From Billgrantia ethanolica (GTDB taxonomy: Bacteria; Pseudomonadota; Gammaproteobacteria; Pseudomonadales; Halomonadaceae), in NCBI RefSeq assembly GCF_021404305.1, contig NZ_JABFTX010000004.1, positions 186,001 to 250,000 of the forward strand: 64,000 bases of DNA. The letters run 5' to 3'. The translations under genes and the position numbers were made by a program. Of this stretch, positions 22,825 through 32,179 are shown piece by piece. Under the pieces are notes generated by a model. That model did not search any database and had not been told where the DNA came from. It worked only from the letters and a program-made list of their open reading frames with translations. Position 1 is the stretch's first letter; each line of letters starts with the position of its first letter.

Positions 22825-24555
22825 GTGAACGCCCCCACAAGCCAGGCCGGCCCGCGCCGCATCGACGTCGCCTCGACCGTCAATGAATACCTCGAACGCG
22901 CCGACTGGCGCGTGCACGCCAACGCCAACCAGAGCTACTCTCTGGGCGGGCTGATCCTCAACATCTCGGGCAAGCTGATCGCCAACTACTGGCTCGACGA
23001 GGTCTACCCGGCGGAGATCGGCGCCGCCCACCGCGAGGGCGACATTCACATCCACGATCTCGACATGCTGTGTGGCTACTGCGCCGGCTGGTCGCTGCGC
23101 CAGTTGCTGATCGAGGGCTTCAACGGCGTGCCCGGACGCACCGAGAGCGGCCCACCGCGCCACCTCTCCAGCGCCCTGGGGCAGATGGTCAACTTCCTCG
23201 GCACGCTGCAGAACGAGTGGGCCGGCGCCCAGGCCTTCAGCTCCTTCGATACCTATCTCGCACCCTACGTGCGCAAGGACGGCCTCGACTATCCGGCAGT
23301 GAAGCAAGCGATCCAGGAATTCATCTACAACCTCAACGTGCCATCGCGCTGGGGCAGCCAGACGCCGTTCACCAATCTTACCTTCGACTGGGTGTGCCCG
23401 GCGGACCTGCGCGACCAGGTGCCGATCGTCGGCGGCGAGGAGCAGCCCTTCACCTACGGCGAGCTGCAGGCGGAGATGGCCCTGCTCAACCGCGCGTACC
23501 TGGAGGTGATGGAGGCCGGCGACCGCCAGGGGCGGGTGTTCACCTTCCCCATCCCCACCTACAACATCACTCCGGATTTCGACTGGGAGAGCGACAACGC
23601 CGAGCGACTGTTCGCGCTGACCGCCAAGTATGGCCTGCCCTACTTCCAGAACTTCCTCAACTCCGACCTGGAGCCGCACATGGTGCGCTCCATGTGCTGC
23701 CGCCTGCAGCTCGACCTGACCGAGCTGCTCAAGCGCGGCAACGGCCTGTTCGGCAGCGCCGAGCAGACCGGCTCGCTGGGCGTGGTGACGCTCAACTGCG
23801 CGCGGCTGGGCTACCGCTTCGCCGGCGACCGGGCGGGCCTGCTCCACGAGCTCGACCGCCTGCTGGCGCTGGGCCGCGTCAGCCTGGAACTCAAGCGAGA
23901 ACGTATCCAGCAGTGGATGAACGAGGGGCTCTACCCCTATACCCAGCGCTACCTGGGCACCCTGCGCAACCACTTCTCCACCCTGGGCGTGAACGGGCTC
24001 AACGAGATGGTGCGCAACTTCTCGGACGACCGCTACGACATCACCGCCCCCGAGGGGCGACAGCTCGCCCTCGAAGTGCTCGACCACGTGCGCGCCAGGA
24101 TGCAGGAGTTCCAGGCCGAGACCGGCCACCTTTACAACCTGGAGGCGACCCCGGCGGAGGGCACCACCTACCGCTTCGCCCGCGCCGACGCCGAACGCTT
24201 CCCGGGCATACTGCAGGCCGGCACGCCGGAGTCGCCCTACTACACCAACTCGAGCCAGCTGCCGGTGGGGCATACCGACGATCCCTTCGAGGCGCTGATC
24301 CATCAGGACCCGCTGCAGACCCGCTACACCGGCGGCACCGTGCTGCACCTCTACATGCGCGAGCGGCTCTCCAGCGCCACCGCCTGTCGCAAGCTGGTGC
24401 ACACCGCGCTGTCGCGCTTTCGCCTGCCCTATATCACCGTGACGCCGACCTTCTCGATCTGCCCGGTGCACGGCTATCTGGCCGGCGAACACGAGTTCTG
24501 CCCCAAGTGCGACGAAGCACTGCTGGCAAGACGCGCCACGGCCCTACCAGCCTGA
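22825..24555 (+). CDS. nrdD: Class III anaerobic ribonucleotide reductase, catalytic part lacking its glycyl-radical domain
   Basis: The 576-residue protein reduces NTPs to dNTPs without oxygen. Visible family features are DIHIHDLDMLCGYCAGWSL, the 10-stranded barrel region with MCCRLQLDLTELLKRGNG, and the C-terminal zinc-type cysteines SICPVHGYL ... FCPKCDE. A complete NrdD continues with a RVxGYxxP glycyl-radical loop; here the frame ends with TGA 12 residues after CPKCDE, and that loop is encoded in the same frame 45 nt later as a separate small gene with its own ribosome binding site. The start is GTG at 22825 (GGGAG, 6 nt spacing); NrdR boxes exclude earlier starts. Confidence 0.9.
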   Translation: MNAPTSQAGPRRIDVASTVNEYLERADWRVHANANQSYSLGGLILNISGKLIANYWLDEVYPAEIGAAHREGDIHIHDLDMLCGYCAGWSLRQLLIEGFNGVPGRTESGPPRHLSSALGQMVNFLGTLQNEWAGAQAFSSFDTYLAPYVRKDGLDYPAVKQAIQEFIYNLNVPSRWGSQTPFTNLTFDWVCPADLRDQVPIVGGEEQPFTYGELQAEMALLNRAYLEVMEAGDRQGRVFTFPIPTYNITPDFDWESDNAERLFALTAKYGLPYFQNFLNSDLEPHMVRSMCCRLQLDLTELLKRGNGLFGSAEQTGSLGVVTLNCARLGYRFAGDRAGLLHELDRLLALGRVSLELKRERIQQWMNEGLYPYTQRYLGTLRNHFSTLGVNGLNEMVRNFSDDRYDITAPEGRQLALEVLDHVRARMQEFQAETGHLYNLEATPAEGTTYRFARADAERFPGILQAGTPESPYYTNSSQLPVGHTDDPFEALIHQDPLQTRYTGGTVLHLYMRERLSSATACRKLVHTALSRFRLPYITVTPTFSICPVHGYLAGEHEFCPKCDEALLARRATALPA

Positions 24556-24600
24556 GCGTTGTTTAACCGCTGTCATCAACCCTTTGGAAGGAGCCAAGCC

Positions 24601-24765
24601 ATGACGAACATCGACACCCTGCCCACCGAACAACGCCAGCGCTGCGAGGTCTGGACCCGCGTGATGGGCTATCACCGCCCGGTCAGCCAGTTCAACGTCG
24701 GCAAGCGCGCCGAGCACCGCGAGCGCCGCCACTTCACCGAGCGGGCCGCCGCCCTGACGCCCTGA
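24601..24765 (+). CDS. Stand-alone glycyl-radical domain of class III ribonucleotide reductase
   Basis: The 54-residue protein consists almost only of the NrdD C-terminal radical domain: RCEVWTRVMGYHRPVSQFN followed by VGKRAEHRERRHF. Gly-23 in RVMGYHRP is the predicted radical site that NrdG would activate. It is in the same frame as nrdD but begins with an ATG preceded by AAGGAG at 7 nt spacing, so separate translation is well supported. It resembles in principle the spare-part role of GrcA for pyruvate formate-lyase, but here the large subunit has no own radical glycine. An 8-bp hairpin (TGCCGGGC/GCCCGGCA, 24783-24803) separates it from nrdG. Confidence 0.88.
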   Translation: MTNIDTLPTEQRQRCEVWTRVMGYHRPVSQFNVGKRAEHRERRHFTERAAALTP

Positions 24766-24829
24766 TATTCGACCGACGGACCTGCCGGGCCCTGTGCCCG
24801 GCATTCACGTCCCAAGCCGAGAAGCTCCC

Positions 24830-25579
24830 ATGATCGCCACCGACATCGACTCGCCCGCCCACGCATCTCTCTTCGGCATTCGCCTGCCCGTCGCCGGCAT
24901 GACCCAGATGACCACCCTGGACTACCCGGATCACCTGGCCTGCGTGGTGTTCCTGCAGGGCTGTCCGCTGCGCTGTGGCTACTGCCACAACGGCCACATG
25001 ATGCCGCCGCGCCGCGGCGACGAGAGCGAGTGGCAGGCAGTGCGGGAGTTCCTGGAGAGCCGCCGGGGGCTGCTCGAGGCGGTGGTGTTCAGCGGTGGCG
25101 AGCCGACGCTGCACAACGCCCTGCCGGCGGCGGTACGCGAGGTCAAGGAAATGGGCTTCAAGGTGGGCCTGCACACTGCGGGCCCCTACCCCGGGCGGCT
25201 GTCACGGCTGCTGCCGTGGCTCGACTGGGTGGGGCTCGACGTGAAGGGGCGAGGGGTCGACTTCGACCGCATCTGCGGGCGTCCCGGCATCTGGCAGCGC
25301 AACAGTCAGAGCCTGATGACACTGCTCGACGGCGGCATCGACTTCGAGTGTCGCACTACCGTGCACTGGCGCGACTTCTCGCTGGCCGAGGTGGAGCGCC
25401 TGGCGCTGACCCTGGCCGACTGCGGGGTGCGCCGCTACGCCATTCAGGTGGCCCGCACCCGTCAGTGCCTCGACCCGGCCTACTGCCAGCCGGTGGAGAA
25501 CGGCCCGCCACGAGGCATGCTCGCCGGGCTGGTGAAACGATTAGCGCCGCACTTCGAGCGCATCGAACTCAGGGAGTGA
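24830..25579 (+). CDS. nrdG: NrdG, class III ribonucleotide reductase-activating radical SAM enzyme
   Basis: The 249-residue protein has the radical SAM motif CPLRCGYC (CxxxCxxC) in FLQGCPLRCGYCHNGHM, the SAM-binding FSGGEPTLH and the PFL-activase-like layout of anaerobic NrdG. It would generate the glycyl radical, here on the separate 54-residue protein. The length is that of the longer Pseudomonas-type NrdG rather than the short E. coli form. The ribosome binding site is weak (GAGAAG). Its 3' end overlaps the convergent cdd gene by 11 nt. Confidence 0.92.
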   Translation: MIATDIDSPAHASLFGIRLPVAGMTQMTTLDYPDHLACVVFLQGCPLRCGYCHNGHMMPPRRGDESEWQAVREFLESRRGLLEAVVFSGGEPTLHNALPAAVREVKEMGFKVGLHTAGPYPGRLSRLLPWLDWVGLDVKGRGVDFDRICGRPGIWQRNSQSLMTLLDGGIDFECRTTVHWRDFSLAEVERLALTLADCGVRRYAIQVARTRQCLDPAYCQPVENGPPRGMLAGLVKRLAPHFERIELRE

Positions 25580-25994
25580 GTTTCAGATTCTCCGGCCCAA
25601 AGGCATCGGGCAGCAGTTCCTCCATGGTGTAGCGCTTGAGCAGCCTGCCCTCGGCGTCGACCACGTGGATACGGGTCTTGGCGTCGGCGAACTCGCGGAT
25701 GCGCTGGCGGCAGTCGCCGCAGGGGGTGCACAGGTGCTCGCCGGGGCCGATCACGTAGACGTGACGCAGGCGCCGCTCGCCGGCGCTGACCATGGCGGCG
25801 ATGGCCGAGGCTTCCGCGCACAGTCCCTTGTAGTGGGCCACCTCGACGTTGGCGCCGAAGTAACGCGCGCCGCTCTCGCTCTCCACCATGGCGCCCACCG
25901 GATGCTGTGAGTACGGTGCGTAGGCGTTGCCGCGCGCGGCGATCAATGCGCCGACGATGGCTGGGTCGACGTTGTCGCTCATGCCAAGGCTCAT
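25569..25994 (-). CDS. cdd: Cytidine deaminase
   Basis: The 141-residue protein has the zinc-site motifs GLCAEASA (C-A-E) and PCGDCRQ of tetrameric cytidine deaminases, plus [11 protein letters not shown]. It deaminates cytidine and deoxycytidine to uridine forms. The start at 25994 overlaps the deoD stop (ATGA); an ATG at 25982 is possible. It is the last gene of the nucleoside operon and overlaps nrdG tail-to-tail, with no room for a separate terminator. Confidence 0.94.
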   Translation of the reverse strand: MSLGMSDNVDPAIVGALIAARGNAYAPYSQHPVGAMVESESGARYFGANVEVAHYKGLCAEASAIAAMVSAGERRLRHVYVIGPGEHLCTPCGDCRQRIREFADAKTRIHVVDAEGRLLKRYTMEELLPDAFGPENLKLTP

Positions 25995-26719
25995 GACGCC
26001 CCCGCCGCGTCGTCGCGCAGCACCGCGTCCAGCGCCACCTCGACCATCTCGTTGAAGCTGCGCTCGCGGGCCTCGCTGGGCAGCGACTCGCCCTTGAGGA
26101 TGTGGTCGGAGACGGTGCAGATGGTCATGGCCCGGCCGCCGAACTCCGCCGCCACGCCGTAGAGTCCCGCCGCCTCCATCTCCACGCCGACGATGCCGTA
26201 GCGCTTCATCAGCGTGAACAGCTCCGCCTGGGGGTTGTAGAACAGGTCGGCCGAGAACAGGTTGCCCACCTTCACCGGCACGCCCTGGGCCGCGGCGGCA
26301 TCCACCGCGTGGCGGGTCAGCTCGAAGTCGGCGATGGCGGCGAAGTCATGGCCCATGAAGCGGGTGCGGTTGACCGCCGAGTCGGTGCTCGCACCGAGGC
26401 CGATCACCACGTCGCGTACCGCCACGTCGTCGCGCACCGCGCCGCAGGAGCCGACCCGGATCAGGCGCTTCACGCCATAGTCGGTGATCAGCTCCTTGGC
26501 GTAGATGGAGACCGAGGGGATGCCCATGCCGTGGCCCATCACCGAGATGTCGCGGCCGCGGTAGCGGCCGGTGAAGCCGAGCATGTTGCGCACGCTGGTG
26601 ACCTCGCGGGCGTCCTCGAGGAAGGTCTCGGCGATATGCTTGGCGCGCAGCGGGTCGCCGGGCATCAGCACGGTGTCGGCGAAGATACCGCGTTCGCCCT
26701 GAATATGGGGAGTCGCCAT
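25991..26719 (-). CDS. deoD: Purine-nucleoside phosphorylase, DeoD type
   Basis: The 242-residue protein has the hexameric PNP features [45 protein letters not shown] and [12 protein letters not shown], and the catalytic aspartate region TVSDHI. It splits purine (deoxy)nucleosides with phosphate into base and (deoxy)ribose-1-phosphate. It lies 9 nt after deoB and overlaps cdd. Confidence 0.96.
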   Translation of the reverse strand: MATPHIQGERGIFADTVLMPGDPLRAKHIAETFLEDAREVTSVRNMLGFTGRYRGRDISVMGHGMGIPSVSIYAKELITDYGVKRLIRVGSCGAVRDDVAVRDVVIGLGASTDSAVNRTRFMGHDFAAIADFELTRHAVDAAAAQGVPVKVGNLFSADLFYNPQAELFTLMKRYGIVGVEMEAAGLYGVAAEFGGRAMTICTVSDHILKGESLPSEARERSFNEMVEVALDAVLRDDAAGAS

Positions 26720-26728
26720 GTCAGGCTC

Positions 26729-27967
26729 CTATGCAGCGAGAGGGTCAAAACCAATAAAGCTCGTGCCGTCGGCCATGGGCGGAAGGCCCAGGTGCGCCGC
26801 CAGGCTCTGGCCGATGTCGGCGAAGGTATCGCGCGCGCCCAACGAGCCCGGAGCGAGCCCGGCCCCCAGCGCCAGCACCGGGACCCGCTCGCGGGTGTGA
26901 TCGGTGCCGTGCCAGGTGGGATCGCAGCCGTGGTCGGCGGTGATCACCAGCAGGTCGTCGTCGCGCAGTTTGGCCAGCAGCTCGGGCAGTCGCACGTCGA
27001 AGGCCTCCAGCGCGGTGGCATAGCCGGTCACGTCGCGGCGGTGGCCGTAGAGGGTGTCGAAGTCGACGAAGTTGGTCATCACCAGCGAGCGCTCGCCGGC
27101 CTCGTCCAGGGCGGCCAGGGTGGCGTCCATCAGCGCATCGTGGCCGCTGGCCTTGAGCGTGCGCGTCACCCCGCAGTGGGCGTAGATGTCGGCGATCTTG
27201 CCGATGGCGAACACCTCGCCGCCGTCGTCGCACAGCTTCTGCAGCACCGTGGGTGCGGGCGGCTCGACGCTGTAGTCGCGGCGGTTGGCGGTACGGGTGA
27301 AGTCCGCCGCGCTCTGGCCGACGAAGGGCCGCGCAATCACCCGGCCGATGTTGTAGGGCTCGAGCAGGCGCCGGGCGGTCTCGCACAGGGCATGCAGCCG
27401 CGCGAGACCGAAGCTCTCCTCGTGGGCGGCGATCTGCAGCACCGAGTCCGCCGAGGTGTAGACAATGGGCTTGCCGCTGGCCATGTGCTCTTCGCCGAAC
27501 CGGGCGATAATCTCGGTGCCCGAGGCGTGGCAGTTGCCCAGCACGCCGGGCAGCTCGCCCTCGCGGATCAACGCTGCGAGCAGCTCGGGCGGAAAGCTCT
27601 CCTCGCGGTCGAGGAAGTAGCCCCAGTCGAAGCGCACCGGCACCCCGGCGATCTCCCAATGGCCCGAGGGAGTGTCCTTGCCCGAGGAGATCTCCCCGGC
27701 GTGGCCGTAGGCGCCGATCACCTCGTTCGGCACCTCGACGTCCTCGGCCCAGGCACCGGTGCTCTCGCGGTGGGCGTGGAAAAGCCCCAGCCGCGCCAGG
27801 TTGGGTAGCGCCAGCGGACCTCTGCGACCGGTTCCGTCGCACTCCCCCTTGGCACAGGCGGCGGCGATATGGCCCAGGGTGTCGGCCCCGGCGTCGCCGA
27901 AGCGCTCGGCATCGGGGGCCGCGCCGATGCCGAAGGAGTCGAGTACCAACACGATGGCGCGAGTCAT
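26729..27967 (-). CDS. deoB: Phosphopentomutase
   Basis: The 412-residue protein belongs to the alkaline phosphatase superfamily: [28 protein letters not shown] with the metal-binding and nucleophile region, and [19 protein letters not shown] with metal ligands near the C-terminus. It turns (deoxy)ribose-1-phosphate into the 5-phosphate for DeoC. Length is typical. It overlaps the deoA stop by 4 nt. Confidence 0.96.
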   Translation of the reverse strand: MTRAIVLVLDSFGIGAAPDAERFGDAGADTLGHIAAACAKGECDGTGRRGPLALPNLARLGLFHAHRESTGAWAEDVEVPNEVIGAYGHAGEISSGKDTPSGHWEIAGVPVRFDWGYFLDREESFPPELLAALIREGELPGVLGNCHASGTEIIARFGEEHMASGKPIVYTSADSVLQIAAHEESFGLARLHALCETARRLLEPYNIGRVIARPFVGQSAADFTRTANRRDYSVEPPAPTVLQKLCDDGGEVFAIGKIADIYAHCGVTRTLKASGHDALMDATLAALDEAGERSLVMTNFVDFDTLYGHRRDVTGYATALEAFDVRLPELLAKLRDDDLLVITADHGCDPTWHGTDHTRERVPVLALGAGLAPGSLGARDTFADIGQSLAAHLGLPPMADGTSFIGFDPLAA

Positions 27968-29349
27968 GGCGCCTCCCGACGGATCACGTCTTGAATGAGT
28001 GTAGGCAGTACGACGTCGCCGGGCGCGACGTCGTTCACTTCGATGGCCTCACGCAGCTGGCTGGCGGCGCGCTCGGCGTCGGCCTCGCTTGCCGCATGCA
28101 CCCAGGCCAGCGGGCGTTCGCCGTCGACGGCGTCGCCGAGAGCGGCGATGCCGGTCAGGCCAACGGCATGATCGATGGCATCGCTCGGCGCACGGCGCCC
28201 GCCGCCCAGTGTCACCACGGCAAGCCCCACGGCGCGGGTGTCCATGCGTGTGACCCGGCCGCTGCGCGCGGCATGCACCGGGCGCACCACGGGCGCCCGG
28301 GGCAGATGGCGCTCGGGGCGTTCGAGCAGGTCGGCGGGGCCGCCCAGGCCCGCCACCATGCGTGCGAAGCGCTCGGCGGCAGCGCCCGAGGCGAGCCGCT
28401 CGTCGAGCAGGGCCAGGGCCGCATCGCGGTTCTCGGCCAGCCTGCCGGCCAGCAGCAGCTCGGCGGCAAGCGTGCGGGTCACCTCCAGCAAACGTCCTCC
28501 CGACTTGTCGCCGCTCTTCTCGCCCGTCTTTTCACAAGTCAGCAACGCAATCGCCTCACGCACCTCGACGGCATTGCCGGCACAGGGCGCCAGCGGTTGG
28601 CTCATGTCGGTGAGCAGCGCGGTGGTCGGCGTGCCGGCGCGGCTGGCCACTTCGGCAATGGTCCGCGCCAGCTCGAACGACGCCTCGTGAGTGGGCATAA
28701 AGGCGCCGCTGCCGCTCTTGACGTCCATCACCAGGGCGTCGAGGCCGCAAGCCAGCTTCTTGCCCAGGATCGAGCTGACGATCAGCGGCAGCGACTCCAC
28801 CGTGGCGGTGACGTCGCGGATGGCGTAGAGCCGCCGGTCGGCCGGGGCCAGTTCGGCGGTCTGGCCGACGATGGCCACGCCCGCCTCGCGCACCAGCGTG
28901 CGCAAGCGCTCCCGCGTGGGGGCGATGTCGTAGCCGGGAATCGCCTCGAGCTTGTCCAGGGTGCCGCCGGTGTGGCCCAGGCCGCGGCCGGAGACCATCG
29001 GTACGTAGCCGCCGCAGGCGGCGATCCAGGGTCCCAGCACCAGCGAGACGAGGTCGCCCACGCCGCCGGTGGAGTGCTTGTCGAGTACCGGCCCCGGCAG
29101 GTCGATCCCCTCGCCCAGACCGCGCCACGCCAGCACCTCGCCGGAGTCGCGCACCGCCTCGGTCAGTGCCACCGTCTCGGCGGCATTCATGCCGTTGAGG
29201 AAGATCGCCATGGCCAGCGCACCGACCTGGGCGTCGGAGAGGCTGCCGTCCGCGATACCGCCCACCAGCTCGCCTATCGCCTCGGGCGAGAGCGCCTGGC
29301 CATCGCGCTTGGCGCGGATCAGCTCCTGGGGAAGCGCACGGAACGTCAT
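27964..29349 (-). CDS. deoA: Thymidine phosphorylase
   Basis: The 461-residue protein has the type-specific motifs [26 protein letters not shown] and [10 protein letters not shown]. The central [13 protein letters not shown] stretch is an uncommon, locally repetitive insertion in the helical domain. It splits thymidine and deoxyuridine. The start at 29349 overlaps the deoC stop by ATGA; a longer frame upstream is the shadow of deoC. Confidence 0.95.
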   Translation of the reverse strand: MTFRALPQELIRAKRDGQALSPEAIGELVGGIADGSLSDAQVGALAMAIFLNGMNAAETVALTEAVRDSGEVLAWRGLGEGIDLPGPVLDKHSTGGVGDLVSLVLGPWIAACGGYVPMVSGRGLGHTGGTLDKLEAIPGYDIAPTRERLRTLVREAGVAIVGQTAELAPADRRLYAIRDVTATVESLPLIVSSILGKKLACGLDALVMDVKSGSGAFMPTHEASFELARTIAEVASRAGTPTTALLTDMSQPLAPCAGNAVEVREAIALLTCEKTGEKSGDKSGGRLLEVTRTLAAELLLAGRLAENRDAALALLDERLASGAAAERFARMVAGLGGPADLLERPERHLPRAPVVRPVHAARSGRVTRMDTRAVGLAVVTLGGGRRAPSDAIDHAVGLTGIAALGDAVDGERPLAWVHAASEADAERAASQLREAIEVNDVAPGDVVLPTLIQDVIRREAP

Positions 29350-30122
29350 CAGTAGCCCTCCGTCGAGCCCTTGTCCTGCTCGACGCCCAGGGTCTCGAGC
29401 AGGCTGCCGAGCAGCCCCGAGGCGCCGAAGCGGAAGTGCGCGGGGGTGATCCACTCGGCCCCCATCACCCGCTCGGCAAGTTGCAGGTAGGCGGCAGCAT
29501 CCTCGGCGGTGCGCACCCCGCCGGCGGCCTTGAAGCCCACGTCGCGGCCGCTGGCCTTGATCGCGGTGAGCAGGATCTTGGCCGCGTTCAGGGTGGCGTT
29601 GACCGCCACCTTGCCGGTGGAGGTCTTGAGGAAGTCGGCGCCGCCGTCGATGGCCAGCATGCCGGCGCGGTCGATCAGCCCTGCGTCCTTGAGCTCGCCG
29701 GTTTCCAGAATCACCTTGAGCACGGCGTCGCCGCACTCGCGCTTGCAAGCCTCGACCAGTTTACGGCCAACCTCGGCGTCACCCGCCATCAGCGCACGGT
29801 AGGGAAACACCACGTCGACCTCGTCGGCGCCGGCGGCGATGGCCGCCCGGGTCTCCGCTGCGGCGCGCTCGATGTCCGCCTCGCCGTGGGGGAAGTTGGT
29901 CACCGTGGCCACCTTGACCTTGCCGGCCAGGCCCTGCTCGGCCAGCGCCTGACGTGCGGTTGGCACGAAGGCGGGATAGACGCACACCGCCGCCGGATGC
30001 CCCGCCGGTGTGTTGGCGCGGACGCACAGCTCGCGAATCACGGCATCGCTGTCGTCGTCGTTGAGGCTGGTGAGGTCCATCAGCGCCAGGGCCTGGCGCG
30101 CGGCCTGCTGCAGTTCGGTCAT
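29349..30122 (-). CDS. deoC: Deoxyribose-phosphate aldolase
   Basis: The 257-residue protein has [11 protein letters not shown] at the N-terminus, [24 protein letters not shown] and the Schiff-base lysine segment DFLKTSTGK. It splits deoxyribose-5-phosphate into acetaldehyde and glyceraldehyde-3-phosphate. It lies 37 nt after nupC, as the second gene of the nupC-deoCABD-cdd operon. Confidence 0.96.
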   Translation of the reverse strand: MTELQQAARQALALMDLTSLNDDDSDAVIRELCVRANTPAGHPAAVCVYPAFVPTARQALAEQGLAGKVKVATVTNFPHGEADIERAAAETRAAIAAGADEVDVVFPYRALMAGDAEVGRKLVEACKRECGDAVLKVILETGELKDAGLIDRAGMLAIDGGADFLKTSTGKVAVNATLNAAKILLTAIKASGRDVGFKAAGGVRTAEDAAAYLQLAERVMGAEWITPAHFRFGASGLLGSLLETLGVEQDKGSTEGY

Positions 30123-30159
30123 GACGTTACCTGTCGAAGCAAAGAATTTACGGTGGCCA

Positions 30160-31431
30160 TCAGATCACTCCCCCGATGGAGAGGAAGAACCCGGCAATGG
30201 CCGCCGACATCAGGTTGGAAAGGGTGCCGGCCAGCACCGCCTTGAGCCCGAAGCGAGCGATGTCGTGACGCCGGCTGGGAGCGATGCTGCCCAGGCCGCC
30301 GAGCAGAATGGCGATCGACGAGAGGTTGGCAAAGCCACACAGGGCGAAGGAGAGAATGGCGACGGTGTGGCCGCTCATGGCCTGGCCGGTATTGGCCACC
30401 ATCGCGTCGCCATCGATGTAGGGTGCCAGATTGATGTAGGCGACGAACTCGTTGACCACCAGCTTCTGGCCGATGAAGGAACCGGCCAGGGTGGCCTCCG
30501 CCCAGGGCACGCCGAGCACGAAGGCGAGCGGCGCGAACAGCCAGCCGAGGATCAGCTCCAGGCTCAGCTGCTCGAACCCGACCCAGCCGCCGATGCCGCC
30601 GAGCATGCCGTTGATCAGCGCGATCAGCCCGATGAAGGCGAGCAGCATGGCGCCGACGTTGGCGGCCAGGCGCAGCCCCGACGAGGCCCCCGCTGCCGCC
30701 GCGTCGAGTACGTTGACCGGCCGGTCCTCCGCCTCGATCACCTCGCTGGCCTCCTCGACGTCGTCCACCGGCTTCTCGGTCTCGGGCATGATCAGCTTGG
30801 CGAACAGCAGGCCGCCGGGGGCCGCCATGAACGAGGCCGCCACCAGGTACTCCATGGGGATGCCCAGCGCCGCATAGCCGGCCAGCACCGAACCGGCCAC
30901 CGAGGCCAGCCCACCGCACATCACCGCGAACAGCTGCGAGGGGGTCATGCGGGCGATGAAGGGGCGCACCACCAGCGGCGCCTCGGTCTGGCCGACGAAG
31001 ATGTTGGCGGTGGCCGAGAGCGACTCGGTGCGTGAAGTGCCCAGCGCCTTCTGCAGCGCCCCCCCGAGGATGCGGATCACCCACTGCATGATGCCGATGT
31101 AGTAGAGCACGGCGATCAGCGAGGAGAAGAAGATGATCACCGGCAGCACCTTGATGGCGAAGACGAAGCCGATGTTGTCGGTATCGGCAAGGCCACCGAA
31201 GAGGAAGTCGATGCCGTCGTTGGCGTAGAGCACCACCTGGCTGACCCCGGCGGAAACGGTCTGCAGCACCGTCTGGCCGAACGGCACGTAGAGCACGAAG
31301 GCGCCGATACCGGCCTGGATGGCGAAGGCGCCACCCACGGTTCGCAGGCGGATGGCCCCACGGTTGGTGGAAAAAATGAGAGCGATGACGATCAGCGTCG
31401 CCATGCCGACCAGGCTCATGATGGCAGTCAT
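30160..31431 (-). CDS. nupC: NupC-type concentrative nucleoside transporter
   Basis: The 423-residue protein has about ten hydrophobic segments and CNT signatures: [40 protein letters not shown] and [12 protein letters not shown] ... [18 protein letters not shown]. It imports nucleosides with H+ or Na+ and feeds the deo enzymes encoded downstream. The ATG at 31431 follows GGAAGGA. Two DeoR-like operators lie about 90-125 nt upstream. Confidence 0.95.
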   Translation of the reverse strand: MTAIMSLVGMATLIVIALIFSTNRGAIRLRTVGGAFAIQAGIGAFVLYVPFGQTVLQTVSAGVSQVVLYANDGIDFLFGGLADTDNIGFVFAIKVLPVIIFFSSLIAVLYYIGIMQWVIRILGGALQKALGTSRTESLSATANIFVGQTEAPLVVRPFIARMTPSQLFAVMCGGLASVAGSVLAGYAALGIPMEYLVAASFMAAPGGLLFAKLIMPETEKPVDDVEEASEVIEAEDRPVNVLDAAAAGASSGLRLAANVGAMLLAFIGLIALINGMLGGIGGWVGFEQLSLELILGWLFAPLAFVLGVPWAEATLAGSFIGQKLVVNEFVAYINLAPYIDGDAMVANTGQAMSGHTVAILSFALCGFANLSSIAILLGGLGSIAPSRRHDIARFGLKAVLAGTLSNLMSAAIAGFFLSIGGVI

Positions 31432-31519
31432 GGAATCCTTCCTTTGGTGCCGGCGGCGATGTGCCAGGACCCGCCGCATCTGGTTGTCGTGATATCAGCG
31501 CAGGGGAAGACTGCACGAA

Positions 31520-31556
31520 TGTGAAAAATATAACATCCGCTGTGACAGTTCCAACA
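31520..31556. promoter_or_regulatory. Two tandem DeoR-like operators before nupC-deo
   Basis: TGTGAAAAATATAACA (31520-31535) and TGTGACAGTTCCAACA (31541-31556) are spaced exactly 21 bp apart. Read on the minus strand each matches 12 of 16 bases of the E. coli DeoR operator TGTTAGAATTCTAACA. They also resemble half-conserved Crp sites, so Crp/Vfr binding is an alternative. Confidence 0.6.
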
Positions 31557-31570
31557 TTCGCCTTGCACAA

Positions 31571-31608
31571 ACGACGAAGCCGCCATCGCTGGATGGCGGC
31601 TTCGTCGT
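31571..31608. terminator. Strong hairpin terminator at the end of the exopolysaccharide cluster
   Basis: A perfect 17-bp stem (ACGACGAAGCCGCCATC at 31571-31587 pairs with 31592-31608) has a 4-base loop. It lies downstream of the minus-strand TagD gene and upstream of the nupC promoter, so it probably insulates the two operons. Confidence 0.75.
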
Positions 31609-31661
31609 TCTGGCTTACTGGCCGGCGTCGGCGGCGACGGCTCGGAAAGACGGTACCTTAT

Positions 31662-32123
31662 TCAACCGAAGTCCTTGCGCAGCGCCTCGAGCACATCGAA
31701 GGCGCGCAGCAGATCCTCACGGGAAACGCTGCTGAAGCGGTTGAGCGAACGCTTGAGCTCGGTGGTCGATACTCCGTCGGTACGGGGCAGGTAGACGACT
31801 TCGCAATAGCGCGACAGGTAGTCGAAATGACCGCGCCAATCATCGCCGATGGCGAAGGTGTGCACGTCGTAGCGCTGAATGTCGTCGACCTTCTGCTCCC
31901 AGCAGGTCTCGGGAATGACGGTATCCACATAGCGGATCGAGCGCACGATCTCGGCGCGCTGCTCGAACGGAATCAGGGTACGCTTGCCCTTGCCGGCGTT
32001 GAACTCGTCGGTCGAGACCGCCACGATCAGGCGGCTTCCCATCTCCGCCAGGCGGCGCAGCAGGTTGAGATGGCCGATATGGAACATGTCGAAAGTGCCA
32101 TAGGTAATCACGCATCCGCTCAT
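31662..32123 (-). CDS. Glycerol-3-phosphate cytidylyltransferase-like protein (TagD family)
   Basis: The 153-residue protein has the nucleotidyltransferase motif GTFDMFHIGHLNLL (HxGH) and RTDGVSTTELK near the C-terminus. TagD-type enzymes make CDP-glycerol from CTP and glycerol-3-phosphate; related enzymes use other phosphates, so substrate is not certain. The ATG at 32123 follows AGGAGG with 8 nt spacing. As the last gene of the exopolysaccharide run, it hints at a glycerol-phosphate or similar substituent on the polymer. Confidence 0.88.
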   Translation of the reverse strand: MSGCVITYGTFDMFHIGHLNLLRRLAEMGSRLIVAVSTDEFNAGKGKRTLIPFEQRAEIVRSIRYVDTVIPETCWEQKVDDIQRYDVHTFAIGDDWRGHFDYLSRYCEVVYLPRTDGVSTTELKRSLNRFSSVSREDLLRAFDVLEALRKDFG

Positions 32124-32179
32124 CGCGTTATCCTCCTGTGCGGGCAAATCGTTCAACCCTTCGCGGTCATTTCCCTCAT

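Noticed and set aside
24553..24555. The in-frame TGA between nrdD and the radical domain as a selenocysteine or readthrough codon
   Set aside because: The 15 codons after it look unconstrained, and the next ATG has a good ribosome binding site, so separate translation is the simpler reading. Peptide evidence would be needed to revive it.
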